43,628 bases of DNA, taken from contig CADBRR010000028.1 in the NCBI GenBank assembly GCA_902797145.1, positions 1 to 43,628 of the forward strand, read 5' to 3'. The notes beneath the pieces were generated by a model that was not told the DNA's origin, did not search any database, and saw only the letters and a program-made list of their open reading frames with translations. The DNA comes from an uncultured Eubacteriales bacterium. GTDB lineage: Bacteria > Bacillota > Clostridia > Christensenellales > CAG-138. The first letter of the stretch is position 1, and every line of letters begins with the position of its first letter. Shown one piece after another: positions 32,449 through 40,041 of this stretch. The position numbers and the translations under genes were made by a program.

Positions 32449-34521
32449 ATGAAAGATTACACAGCTAAAAACATTCGTAACATCGGTATCTTCGGTCATG
32501 GCGGCGAAGGTAAGACAACTTTGACAGAAGCTATGCTTTTCAATGCAGGCGTTATTGAAAGAGTAGGCAAGGTTGAAAACGGAACAACAGTTACTGACTA
32601 CGATCCCGAAGAAAAGAAGCGTAGCATTTCTATCAATGCAGCAATCGCTCCTATCGAATGGAAAGACGTTAAAATTAACCTTATCGATGCACCAGGCTTT
32701 TTTGACTTCTATGGCGAAGTTGCAGCAGCAATGGAACTTGCAGATGCAGCACTTATCGTTGTTGGTGCTGTTTCAGGCCCGGTAGTAGGCGCTGAAAAGG
32801 CAATGAAGATGTGCCATAAGAAGGGTAAGGCACGCATGATGGTAGTAAATCAGATGGATCGTGAAAATGCTAACTTCGAAAAAGTTATGGAGCAGATAAA
32901 CGAAAAGTTTGGTCCTTCAGTAGTTCCTGTACAGCTTCCTATCGTTGAAGGCGGCGCATTCAAGGGCTATGTTGATGTAGTAAATCAGACAGCATATATG
33001 TTTGATGGTAAGGGCGAAAAGGAAGTAGCAATTCCTGCAAATCTCCAGAGCGAAGCAGAAGATTTCTATGGTAAGCTCACAGAAGCAGCTGCTGAAACAG
33101 ATGAAGAACTCATGGAAAAATACTTTGAAACGATGGAACTTTCAAAAGAAGAAATTATTGCAGGTCTTAATAAGGGCGTAAAGAGTGGTGACATTACTCC
33201 TGTTTGCTGCTGTGCTGCACAGCCCAATATCGGTATCGCAACATTGCTTGATAACCTTGTTAAGTATATGCCTTCACCTGATATGGTTCCTGCACGTAAA
33301 GCTGTTGATGCAAAGACAGGTGAACCTGTAGAAATCAAGATGGATGGCAAGTTTGCAGCTCAGGTTATAAAGACAGTTGTTGATCAGTTTGGTAAGTACT
33401 CAATCGTTAAGGTATATTCAGGCGAACTCAATTCAAGTGTTGCTGCATATAATGCAAATGCAGAAAACACAGAAAAGCCAGGTACTGTATATATGATGAG
33501 AGGCGCAAAGAATATTCCTGTTGATAAGATTATCGCAGGCGATATAGGCGCAATGTCAAAGCTTCAGTACACAAAGACAGGCGATACACTTTGTGATGCA
33601 TCAGCTCCTGTTAAGTTTGAAGCAATTGAATTCCCGAAGCCTTGCATTTCACTTGCTGTAACAGCAAAGAAGCAGGGTGAAGAAGATAAGGTATTTGCAG
33701 GACTCAATAAGCTTCTTGAAGAAGATCCTACAGTTTCAATGGAAAAGAACGTTGAAACAGGCGATGTTCTCTTGAATGGTCTTGGCGAAATGCACCTTGA
33801 TGTTATCTGCGCTAAGCTCAAGAACAAGACAGGCGTTGAAGCACAGCTCTCAGATCCGAGAATCGCATATCGTGAAACAATCAGAGCAACAGCTTCAGCA
33901 GAAGGTAAGCATAAGAAGCAGTCGGGCGGTTCAGGTCAGTTTGGTGTTGTACAGATGAAGTTTGAACCTCTCACAAATGGCGAAGATTTCGAGTTCGTAA
34001 ACGCAATCGTAGGCGGTGTAGTTCCTAAGGAATATATCCCTGCTGTTGAAAAGGGTACACGTGAAGCTCTCCTTAAGGGCGTTCTCGCAGGATATCCGAT
34101 GATTGGAGTTAAGGCTACACTTTATGATGGTAAGTATCATCCTGTTGATTCAAAGGAAGTTGCATTTAAGAGTGCTGCAAGGCTCGCTTATAAGGCAGCT
34201 TGTGCAAAGGCAAGCCCTGCTCTTATCGAACCTATCAATTGCTACTATATCACAGTTCCTAACGATTGTACAGGTGATGTAATGGGCAACCTTTCAAGCC
34301 GTCGTGGACGTGTGCTTGGTATGAACCCTGTTGAAGAAGGCACAGAAATCGTTGCAGAAGTTCCTTATTCAGAAATGTTCAAGTATGCAACAGACTTGCG
34401 TTCAATGACACAGGCTCGTGGTTCGTTCAGATATGAATTTGTTCGTTACGAAGATGTTCCTGCAAACGTTGCACAGAAGATCATCGAACAGGCAAAGAAG
34501 GACGAGGAAGAAGAAGAATAA
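32449..34521 (+). CDS. Elongation factor G-like translational GTPase (EF-G paralogue)
   Basis: 690 residues covering all EF-G domains (G domain to about 280, then domains II-V). G1 is GHGGEGKTT (16-24). Several catalytic positions differ from canonical EF-G: switch I RGIT is RSIS, the switch II DTPGH histidine is phenylalanine (DAPGF, F84), and the NKMD guanine motif is N134-Q-M-D137. Domain IV and V segments such as GSGQFG and SEMFKYATDLRSMTQARGSF are well kept. Such EF-G2-type proteins occur beside the main fusA (normally in the rpsL-rpsG operon, not here). Codon usage looks biased toward well-translated codons, suggesting high expression. It has its own promoter and a strong terminator. 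Its role may be translocation under special conditions; not proven. Confidence 0.88.
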   Translation: MKDYTAKNIRNIGIFGHGGEGKTTLTEAMLFNAGVIERVGKVENGTTVTDYDPEEKKRSISINAAIAPIEWKDVKINLIDAPGFFDFYGEVAAAMELADAALIVVGAVSGPVVGAEKAMKMCHKKGKARMMVVNQMDRENANFEKVMEQINEKFGPSVVPVQLPIVEGGAFKGYVDVVNQTAYMFDGKGEKEVAIPANLQSEAEDFYGKLTEAAAETDEELMEKYFETMELSKEEIIAGLNKGVKSGDITPVCCCAAQPNIGIATLLDNLVKYMPSPDMVPARKAVDAKTGEPVEIKMDGKFAAQVIKTVVDQFGKYSIVKVYSGELNSSVAAYNANAENTEKPGTVYMMRGAKNIPVDKIIAGDIGAMSKLQYTKTGDTLCDASAPVKFEAIEFPKPCISLAVTAKKQGEEDKVFAGLNKLLEEDPTVSMEKNVETGDVLLNGLGEMHLDVICAKLKNKTGVEAQLSDPRIAYRETIRATASAEGKHKKQSGGSGQFGVVQMKFEPLTNGEDFEFVNAIVGGVVPKEYIPAVEKGTREALLKGVLAGYPMIGVKATLYDGKYHPVDSKEVAFKSAARLAYKAACAKASPALIEPINCYYITVPNDCTGDVMGNLSSRRGRVLGMNPVEEGTEIVAEVPYSEMFKYATDLRSMTQARGSFRYEFVRYEDVPANVAQKIIEQAKKDEEEEE

Positions 34522-34548
34522 TTCTATTTGTACAGAATTTAAACCTAT

Positions 34549-34582
34549 GTGGGTGTGCATCCGTGCGCACCCACTTATTTTG
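34549..34582 (+). terminator. Intrinsic terminator after the EF-G-like gene
   Basis: GTGGGTGTGCA (34549-34559) pairs with TGCGCACCCAC (34564-34574), 11 bp with one G-U. The cap is TCCG, a UNCG-type tetraloop. TTATTTTG follows. Confidence 0.88.
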
Positions 34583-34586
34583 ATAT

Positions 34587-35477
34587 ATGAAAAATAAAGA
34601 TAAAGATATAGAAAAATATAATAACGAAATATTGAATAGATTGAGCATTTTTCTTAATGATATTCCCAAAAGCATAAAGAAAAACGATGTAGAAGATATA
34701 GAAATTCAATTTAATCTCAGCAAAAAAGAAGCTTTCTCTATATTGCTTGGAGCTTGCCTCGGTCTTGATATTGCGGATAATAAATTCGATAGAGAAATAT
34801 ATAACCTCTATTTTTCTAATATGATTCATTTTGAGGATATAAAAAAATACCACGATGATTTGTATTATAAAAACATAAGGTTCAATGATATTTCAAACGG
34901 AAAATGGACTTTAAAATTTGAAACGATTGATGCTTATGAACCATTTGTATGCGACGATATGGTTGAAATGGATGATGGTAGAGTTATCCCACAAATAGGA
35001 TTTTTTGATTGTGAATATAGATTTCCTGCAGTACTTGAAAATGACAGGGAATGGATGACGCTACTTCCTAATGAAACAAATTCGCAAAAAGAAGCGATAG
35101 ATGAAGCTTTCGGTAATGTTGTAACATATGGAATGGGACTGGGGTATTTTGCATATATGGTTTCTCAAAAAGAAAATGTTAAACAAGTCACCGTTGTTGA
35201 AAGAGATGAATCCGTTGTTGATTTGTTTAAAAAGCATATTTTGCCACAGTTTGATAATAAGGATAAAATTAAAATTATAGTATGCGATGCTTTTGAATAC
35301 GCAGAGAAGATTGCGCCACAGCAGAAGTTCGATTTTATGTTTGCCGATATATGGCATGATGTCGATGACGGAATAGATTTATATAAGCGTTTTAAAAATC
35401 TTGAATATTTGAACGCAAATACGAAATATATGTATTGGCTAGAAAAGACGATGAAATGCTATTTAAAGAATATATAA
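34587..35477 (+). CDS. SAM-dependent methyltransferase-fold protein of unknown function
   Basis: 296 residues. The N-terminal half (1-170) is helical and charged, with no family recognised. The C-terminal half has a class I SAM-binding Rossmann pattern: TYGMGLGYFAYM (G182-x-G184-x-G186), then VTVVERDESVVDLF (acidic residue for ribose), VCDAFEYA, and FDFMFADIWHD. This looks like the spermidine-synthase/methyltransferase superfamily. The ATG lies 4 bases after the U-tract of the preceding terminator and has no Shine-Dalgarno sequence, so how it is expressed is unclear. The next in-frame ATG is about 75 codons in and would remove conserved-looking sequence. Codon usage is more AT-rich than in the EF-G-like gene. 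Confidence 0.65.
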   Translation: MKNKDKDIEKYNNEILNRLSIFLNDIPKSIKKNDVEDIEIQFNLSKKEAFSILLGACLGLDIADNKFDREIYNLYFSNMIHFEDIKKYHDDLYYKNIRFNDISNGKWTLKFETIDAYEPFVCDDMVEMDDGRVIPQIGFFDCEYRFPAVLENDREWMTLLPNETNSQKEAIDEAFGNVVTYGMGLGYFAYMVSQKENVKQVTVVERDESVVDLFKKHILPQFDNKDKIKIIVCDAFEYAEKIAPQQKFDFMFADIWHDVDDGIDLYKRFKNLEYLNANTKYMYWLEKTMKCYLKNI

Positions 35478-35489
35478 ATTAAATAGTTA

Positions 35490-35518
35490 TTGAGAAATTA
35501 TCGGGTAAATGTTATAAT
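35490..35518 (+). promoter_or_regulatory. Promoter of the histidine-utilisation operon
   Basis: TTGAGA (35490-35495), a 17-base spacer, and a perfect TATAAT (35513-35518) with extended -10 TGT. The start is expected near 35525, giving a leader of about 100 bases to ftcD. Confidence 0.8.
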
Positions 35519-35522
35519 ATAA

Positions 35523-35543
35523 ATGTGCATAGATTTTGCGCAT
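35523..35543 (+). promoter_or_regulatory. Inverted repeat at the hut transcription start
   Basis: ATGTGCA (35523-35529) and TGCGCAT (35537-35543) pair as a 7-bp stem (one G-U) around TAGATTT. It sits exactly at the expected +1 and could be a 5'-end hairpin or an operator; neither is shown. Confidence 0.4.
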
Positions 35544-35622
35544 ATGTGATTAAAGAAATAAAAAAACAAAAATATATATGAAAGGGCATATTGCGATACT
35601 CGCATTGTAAAGGTATTAGAAA

Positions 35623-36588
35623 ATGTCAAAACTTATTGAATGTATTCCGAATGTAAGTGAAGGAAGAAGAATGGACGTTGTTGAAGAACTCATCAATGTA
35701 GTAAGAAGCGTAAACGATGTAAAACTTCTTGACTATTCATCAGATGCAAGCCATAACCGTAGCGTTATTACATTCGTTGGAACACCCGAAGGCGTTGAAG
35801 AAGCAGCAGTAAAGCTTGCAAAGGCTGCAAGCGAGAAAATCGACCTTACAAAGCATACTGGTGAACATCCGAGAATGGGCGCAATTGATGTAGTTCCGTT
35901 CGTTCCGATAAGTGATGTAACAATGGAAGATTGTATCGAGATTTCAAAGAAAGTTGCTGAAAGAATATATAACGAAGCAGGAATACCTGTATTCCTTTAT
36001 GAAGAATCAGCATCAGCTCCTCACAGAAAGAACCTTGCAGAAATTCGTAAGGGTCAGTTTGAAGGTATGGCAGAAAAGGTAAAAGAACCAGAATGGATAC
36101 CTGACTTTGGCGGAAGTAAGATTCATCCGACAGCAGGCGTAGTAGCAGTTGGCGCAAGAATGCCACTCGTAGCATATAACATTAACCTCAATACTTCAGA
36201 TGTTAAGATTGCAAAGACTATTGGTAAGATTATTCGTGAAAAGAGTGGCGGATTCAGGGCAGTAAAGGCTCTTGGCATCATGCTTGAAGATAAGAATATT
36301 GCACAAGTTTCAATCAATATGTGTAACTATGAACAGACTCCTCTTTATAGAGTATATGAAACAGTAAAGATGGAAGCTGCTCGCTATGGCGTTGAAGCAA
36401 TCAATAGCGAAATCATTGGTCTTACTCCGAGAAACGCTCTTGTACAGTCCGCAGAATATTACCTTATGCGTGATGGTAAGTTCACAGGCAAAGAAACACC
36501 TGAAGAAATGGTTGATGCAGCAAAGATGTACCTTAAACTCGATGAATTTGACGAAGAAGGTCAGGTTCTTGAAAACCGTATGAAGTAA
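35623..36588 (+). CDS. ftcD: Glutamate formimidoyltransferase
   Basis: 321-residue enzyme transferring the formimino group from N-formimino-L-glutamate to tetrahydrofolate, yielding glutamate. It corresponds to the formiminotransferase half (N- and C-subdomains) of mammalian FTCD; the cyclodeaminase half is the separate gene at 37865. The N-terminus LIECIPNVSEGR and the active-site block HTGEHPRMGAIDVVPF are diagnostic. AAAGG at 35609-35613 precedes the start. It is the first gene of the hut operon and overlaps no neighbour; hutI follows after 6 bases. Confidence 0.95.
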   Translation: MSKLIECIPNVSEGRRMDVVEELINVVRSVNDVKLLDYSSDASHNRSVITFVGTPEGVEEAAVKLAKAASEKIDLTKHTGEHPRMGAIDVVPFVPISDVTMEDCIEISKKVAERIYNEAGIPVFLYEESASAPHRKNLAEIRKGQFEGMAEKVKEPEWIPDFGGSKIHPTAGVVAVGARMPLVAYNINLNTSDVKIAKTIGKIIREKSGGFRAVKALGIMLEDKNIAQVSINMCNYEQTPLYRVYETVKMEAARYGVEAINSEIIGLTPRNALVQSAEYYLMRDGKFTGKETPEEMVDAAKMYLKLDEFDEEGQVLENRMK

Positions 36589-36594
36589 TTCAAA

Positions 36595-37845
36595 ATGGAT
36601 ATACAGGACAGAATTATTTATAATATAGGCGTTCTTGCAACAGCAGAGGGCAGAACGCCTCATAAAGGTAAGGAACAAGGCGATATTAAACAGATAGAAA
36701 ATGCCTATATTGCAATTAAAGATGGAATTATATCAAAAATAGGTTCAGGCGAAGTAGATAAAAATCTCATAGGCAAAAATACAGAGCTTATAGATGCACA
36801 GGGAAAGCTTGTAACGGCAGGACTTGTTGATGCACATACACATCTTGTGTTCGGCGGCTGGCGTGAACACGAGCTTGCATTAAAACTTAAAGGTGTTCCG
36901 TATCTTGATATTTTAAGACAGGGCGGAGGAATTTTAAGCACTGTAAGAAGTACGAGAAGTTCGAGTGAAGATGAACTTTATGAAAAAACGAGTGAAGCAC
37001 TTGAAGAAATGCTCAAGCTTGGAACTACTACTTGTGAAGCAAAGAGCGGTTACGGACTCTCACTTGAACATGAAATAAAGCAGCTTAATGTTGTAAAAAG
37101 GCTTAACGAAAGCCAGCCAATAGAGCTTGTGTCTACATTTATGGCAGCTCATGCAGTACCGGAAGAATATAAGGACAATAAGCAAGGCTATGTTGATCTT
37201 ATTATAAATGATATGCTTCCTTTTGTAGCGGAGAATAAGCTTGCACAGTATTGTGATGTTTTTTGCGAAACAGCAGTATTTGATAAGGAAGAATCAAGAA
37301 AAATTCTTACAACTGCGCAGAAACTCAATATGGGTGCCAAAATTCATGCTGATGAAATTGATGCAATTGGCGGTTCACAGCTTGCGGGTGAAATTCATGC
37401 AGTTTCTGCAGAACATCTTATAGTAGCACCTGATGAAGGCATAAAGTCAATGGCTGATGGTGGTACTATTGCAGTATTGTTGCCGTCTACATCATTTTAT
37501 CTTGATAAGACTTTTGCACGTGCAAGGGAAATGATAAATCAGGGTGTTCCGGTAGCAGTTGCAAGCGATTTTAATCCGGGTTCGACACCGAATTTATCAA
37601 TGCAGCTTACAATGAATATTGCAAGCTATAAATATAAAATGACACCTGAAGAAGTCCTTACAGCGGCAACGCTTAACGCAGCCTGCGCTATTGGTAAAGC
37701 CGATAAAGTAGGAACTGTTGAGGTTGGAAAACAGGCTGATTTGCTTATATGGAATGCGCCAAACCTTGATAGGATATTCTATAGATATGGACATAATCAG
37801 GTAAAGACCGTAATCAAATGCGGTAATATAGTTGTAAATAATTGA
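36595..37845 (+). CDS. hutI: Imidazolonepropionase
   Basis: 416-residue metal-dependent amidohydrolase that opens imidazolone-5-propionate to N-formimino-L-glutamate. The metal-binding HxH is H81/H83 in VDAHTHLVFGG. Later ligands are in IHADEID, SAEHL and ASDFNPGS. The C-terminal beta domain ends in VKTVIKCGNIVVNN. There is no clear Shine-Dalgarno sequence in the short gap after ftcD, so translation is probably coupled to it. Confidence 0.95.
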   Translation: MDIQDRIIYNIGVLATAEGRTPHKGKEQGDIKQIENAYIAIKDGIISKIGSGEVDKNLIGKNTELIDAQGKLVTAGLVDAHTHLVFGGWREHELALKLKGVPYLDILRQGGGILSTVRSTRSSSEDELYEKTSEALEEMLKLGTTTCEAKSGYGLSLEHEIKQLNVVKRLNESQPIELVSTFMAAHAVPEEYKDNKQGYVDLIINDMLPFVAENKLAQYCDVFCETAVFDKEESRKILTTAQKLNMGAKIHADEIDAIGGSQLAGEIHAVSAEHLIVAPDEGIKSMADGGTIAVLLPSTSFYLDKTFARAREMINQGVPVAVASDFNPGSTPNLSMQLTMNIASYKYKMTPEEVLTAATLNAACAIGKADKVGTVEVGKQADLLIWNAPNLDRIFYRYGHNQVKTVIKCGNIVVNN

Positions 37846-37864
37846 TTTGAGAGGATAAGATAAT

Positions 37865-38497
37865 ATGAGCAAGAAATTAACAGAGCTTACAGTTAAAGAA
37901 TTTGTTGATGTTGTAAAGTCGGACGCTCCTGCTCCGGGTGGTGGATCTGTATCTGCTGTAGCAGCTGCAATGGGCGTTGCGTTAGGTTCAATGGTTGCAA
38001 GCCTTACTTTGAGCAAGAAAAAGTACGAAGAATATAAGGAAATCATGGAAGAAATAGTAAGGGACTGCGAACCTATACTCGTAAATGTTATTGACGGTGT
38101 TGATACTGATACAGAAGCTTTTAATGAAGTTACTGATGTATTTGCAATGCCTAAAGATACCGACGAACAGAAAGCAGTTCGTAAAGAAGCTATGCAGAAA
38201 GCATTGAAATCATGTACAGTTGTTCCTTATAGGCTTATCGAAAATTGCGAAAAGGCACTCACTATAATCAGCCAGGAAATCGGCAGGTTTAATACAACTG
38301 CCGCAAGCGATTTGGGTGTTGCAGCTTTGAACCTTAAATCAGCAGCATATGGTGCATGGCTTAATGTTCTTATCAATGTTGGCGGCATTAAGGATGAAAA
38401 ATTTGCAAACGAGCATAGAACACATGGTAAGGAAATGCTTGAAAATATAACAAAGATGGCTGACGCTATCTATGAAGAAGTTCTTAAATATATGTAA
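37865..38497 (+). CDS. fchA: Formimidoyltetrahydrofolate cyclodeaminase
   Basis: 210-residue helical enzyme converting formimino-THF to 5,10-methenyl-THF and ammonia. The signature APAPGGGSVSAVAAAMGVALGSMVASLT near the N-terminus is characteristic of the family. A GAGAGGA-type site precedes the ATG by 8 bases. It works directly after FtcD in the pathway and before FolD. Confidence 0.94.
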   Translation: MSKKLTELTVKEFVDVVKSDAPAPGGGSVSAVAAAMGVALGSMVASLTLSKKKYEEYKEIMEEIVRDCEPILVNVIDGVDTDTEAFNEVTDVFAMPKDTDEQKAVRKEAMQKALKSCTVVPYRLIENCEKALTIISQEIGRFNTTAASDLGVAALNLKSAAYGAWLNVLINVGGIKDEKFANEHRTHGKEMLENITKMADAIYEEVLKYM

Positions 38498-38548
38498 TTT
38501 ATAACAGGGCATATTTTGCACTTGCATTTTATGCCCATAAAAATCATT

Positions 38549-39109
38549 ATGAAATACTTATTGATACACGAAAAAGATGCTCAAGTAAGTAATTGGTCGG
38601 GCGGATGTACGACACAGTTATATATTTATCCGGAAAGCTCGGAATATAAAAAACGCAATTTCAAATATAGGTTAAGTATGGCTGTTGCCTTTGAAGAGTT
38701 TTCAACTTATACGTCACTTCCGGGGGTTGAGCGTCACCTTATATCGCTTGAAAATAAAGCCATAGTTTCGCATAATGGGAAATATGATGTTTGTCTTGAA
38801 CCATATAAGATAGTAGATGTCTTCGATGGAGGATGGGAAACTACCGCACAAGGAAAAATTAAGGATTTTAATCTGATGACCGCAAATGGCGCAAAAGGTA
38901 AAATGCAGGTATTTGATGAAGAAACAGTATTTTGTTACGAAATGAATTGTCATCATGCGTTTTATATTGGGGAGGGTCAGGCACAAGTAAACGGAATAAA
39001 TCTTAATAAAGGCGATTTGCTGCTGATTTATGAGATTGGGGACGATGAAAGGCTTGAAGTTAAAGAAAATCAAAATTCAAAAATAATTTATTGCAGTATT
39101 TCGTTATAG
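38549..39109 (+). CDS. hutD: HutD/Ves family cupin-like protein
   Basis: 186-residue member of the HutD (Ves) family, beta-rich proteins found in hut operons. In Pseudomonas HutD is proposed to limit Hut activity, not to catalyse a step. Recognisable features are WSGGCTTQLYIYPESSEYKKRNFKYRLSMA (the family W-x-GG-x-T-x-x-ly-P pattern), the FSTYTSLPGVERHLISLE block, and DFNLMTANG. The reading frame continues back to the fchA stop; ATG 38549 is chosen from the family start, with ATG 38531 as an alternative. Neither has a good ribosome-binding site. Confidence 0.82.
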   Translation: MKYLLIHEKDAQVSNWSGGCTTQLYIYPESSEYKKRNFKYRLSMAVAFEEFSTYTSLPGVERHLISLENKAIVSHNGKYDVCLEPYKIVDVFDGGWETTAQGKIKDFNLMTANGAKGKMQVFDEETVFCYEMNCHHAFYIGEGQAQVNGINLNKGDLLLIYEIGDDERLEVKENQNSKIIYCSISL

Positions 39110-39142
39110 TATAATAAATATCTTTGGGAGCTGATAGAGAAT

Positions 39143-39982
39143 ATGAGAATTATAAAAGGTATAGATGTAGCAAATTCAATAAATGAGGAAATATTTTCGA
39201 AAACTGCACAGGTTTTAAAAAAACCATGCCTTGCAACTGTAAGAATTGGCGAGCGTGGCGATGATATATCGTATGAAAAAGGTGCTGTCAAGAAGATGAA
39301 CAAACTCAACCTTGAACATAAATCATTCGTTTTTGATGCAGATATATCAAATGAACAGTTCTTGAAAGAGCTTTCCAAAATCAATAATAATGACGAAATT
39401 GATGGAATATTACTTTTTAGACCACTTCCGAAGCAGATTGATGAAAAAGCGGTTATTGATATTATAAATCCTGATAAGGATATTGATTGCATTAGTAGAG
39501 AAAACATAGCAAAGCTATTTATTGGTGAAAGCGATGGTTTTGTACCGTGTACAGCACAGGCTGTAATGGAGGCTGTTCATTTTGCGGGAATTGATTTGAA
39601 TGGGAAAAAAGTTGTCGTTCTTGGCAGGAGTATGGTCATAGGCAAGCCTTTGTCAATGCTTATGTTAAAAGAAAATGCAACAGTAACTATTTGCCATTCT
39701 AAAACAAAGCAACTTAAAGATGAGTGTAAAAGAGCGGATATACTCGTGTGCGCAATAGGTAAAAGCAAGTTCATAGATGATAAATTTGTAAAAGACGGAG
39801 CAGTTGTAATTGATGTAGGAATTAATGTTGATGAAAACGGAAATATAACAGGCGATGTCGATTTTGATAAGGTAGCCGAGAAAACATCGGTTATAACACC
39901 TGTTCCGGGAGGAATAGGAGCTATTACTACATCAGTGCTTGCAAAACAGCTTGTAAAAGCATATTTTAAGCAGAATGTTTGA
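39143..39982 (+). CDS. folD: Methylene-THF dehydrogenase/methenyl-THF cyclohydrolase (FolD), variant active site
   Basis: 279-residue FolD-family protein that would link methenyl-THF from FchA with methylene-THF and 10-formyl-THF. The NAD(P)-binding domain is intact: PCTAQAVMEAV, VVLGRSMVIGKPLSMLMLKENATVTICHSKT, and TPVPGGIGAITTSVL. The catalytic domain departs from the canonical pattern. After Y44 the expected catalytic lysine (Y+4) is A48, with lysines at 46 and 50, and the VQLPLP motif reads LFRPLP (91-96). KDVDG is KDIDC (112-116). It may favour one of the two activities. GGGAG at 39126-39130 is a little far (12 bases) from the start. Its position inside a hut operon fits C1 recovery. Confidence 0.88.
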   Translation: MRIIKGIDVANSINEEIFSKTAQVLKKPCLATVRIGERGDDISYEKGAVKKMNKLNLEHKSFVFDADISNEQFLKELSKINNNDEIDGILLFRPLPKQIDEKAVIDIINPDKDIDCISRENIAKLFIGESDGFVPCTAQAVMEAVHFAGIDLNGKKVVVLGRSMVIGKPLSMLMLKENATVTICHSKTKQLKDECKRADILVCAIGKSKFIDDKFVKDGAVVIDVGINVDENGNITGDVDFDKVAEKTSVITPVPGGIGAITTSVLAKQLVKAYFKQNV

Positions 39983-40001
39983 CACTTTTATTTGAAAGTG
40001 T
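39982..40001 (+). other. Hairpin between folD and hutH
   Basis: ACACTTT (39982-39988) pairs with AAAGTGT (39995-40001) around TATTTG. There is no following T-run, so it is at most a weak attenuator or processing site inside the hut transcript. Confidence 0.4.
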
Positions 40002-40041
40002 TACCATAAATATATTAGTTAGATTTACATAGGAGATTTTT

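Noticed and set aside
35523..35549. Eight-codon open frame (one His codon) at the hut mRNA 5' end as a histidine-sensing leader peptide
   Set aside because: No ribosome-binding site, starts at about the transcription start, and a single His codon is not an attenuation signature.
38507..38536. GGGCAT/ATGCCC as an intrinsic terminator after fchA
   Set aside because: Six-bp stem with an 18-base loop and no T-run; also inside an operon.
38495..38549. hutD in the same frame as the fchA stop, suggesting stop-codon read-through fusion
   Set aside because: One-in-three chance event; the intervening codons look like non-coding sequence and both proteins have normal family ends.
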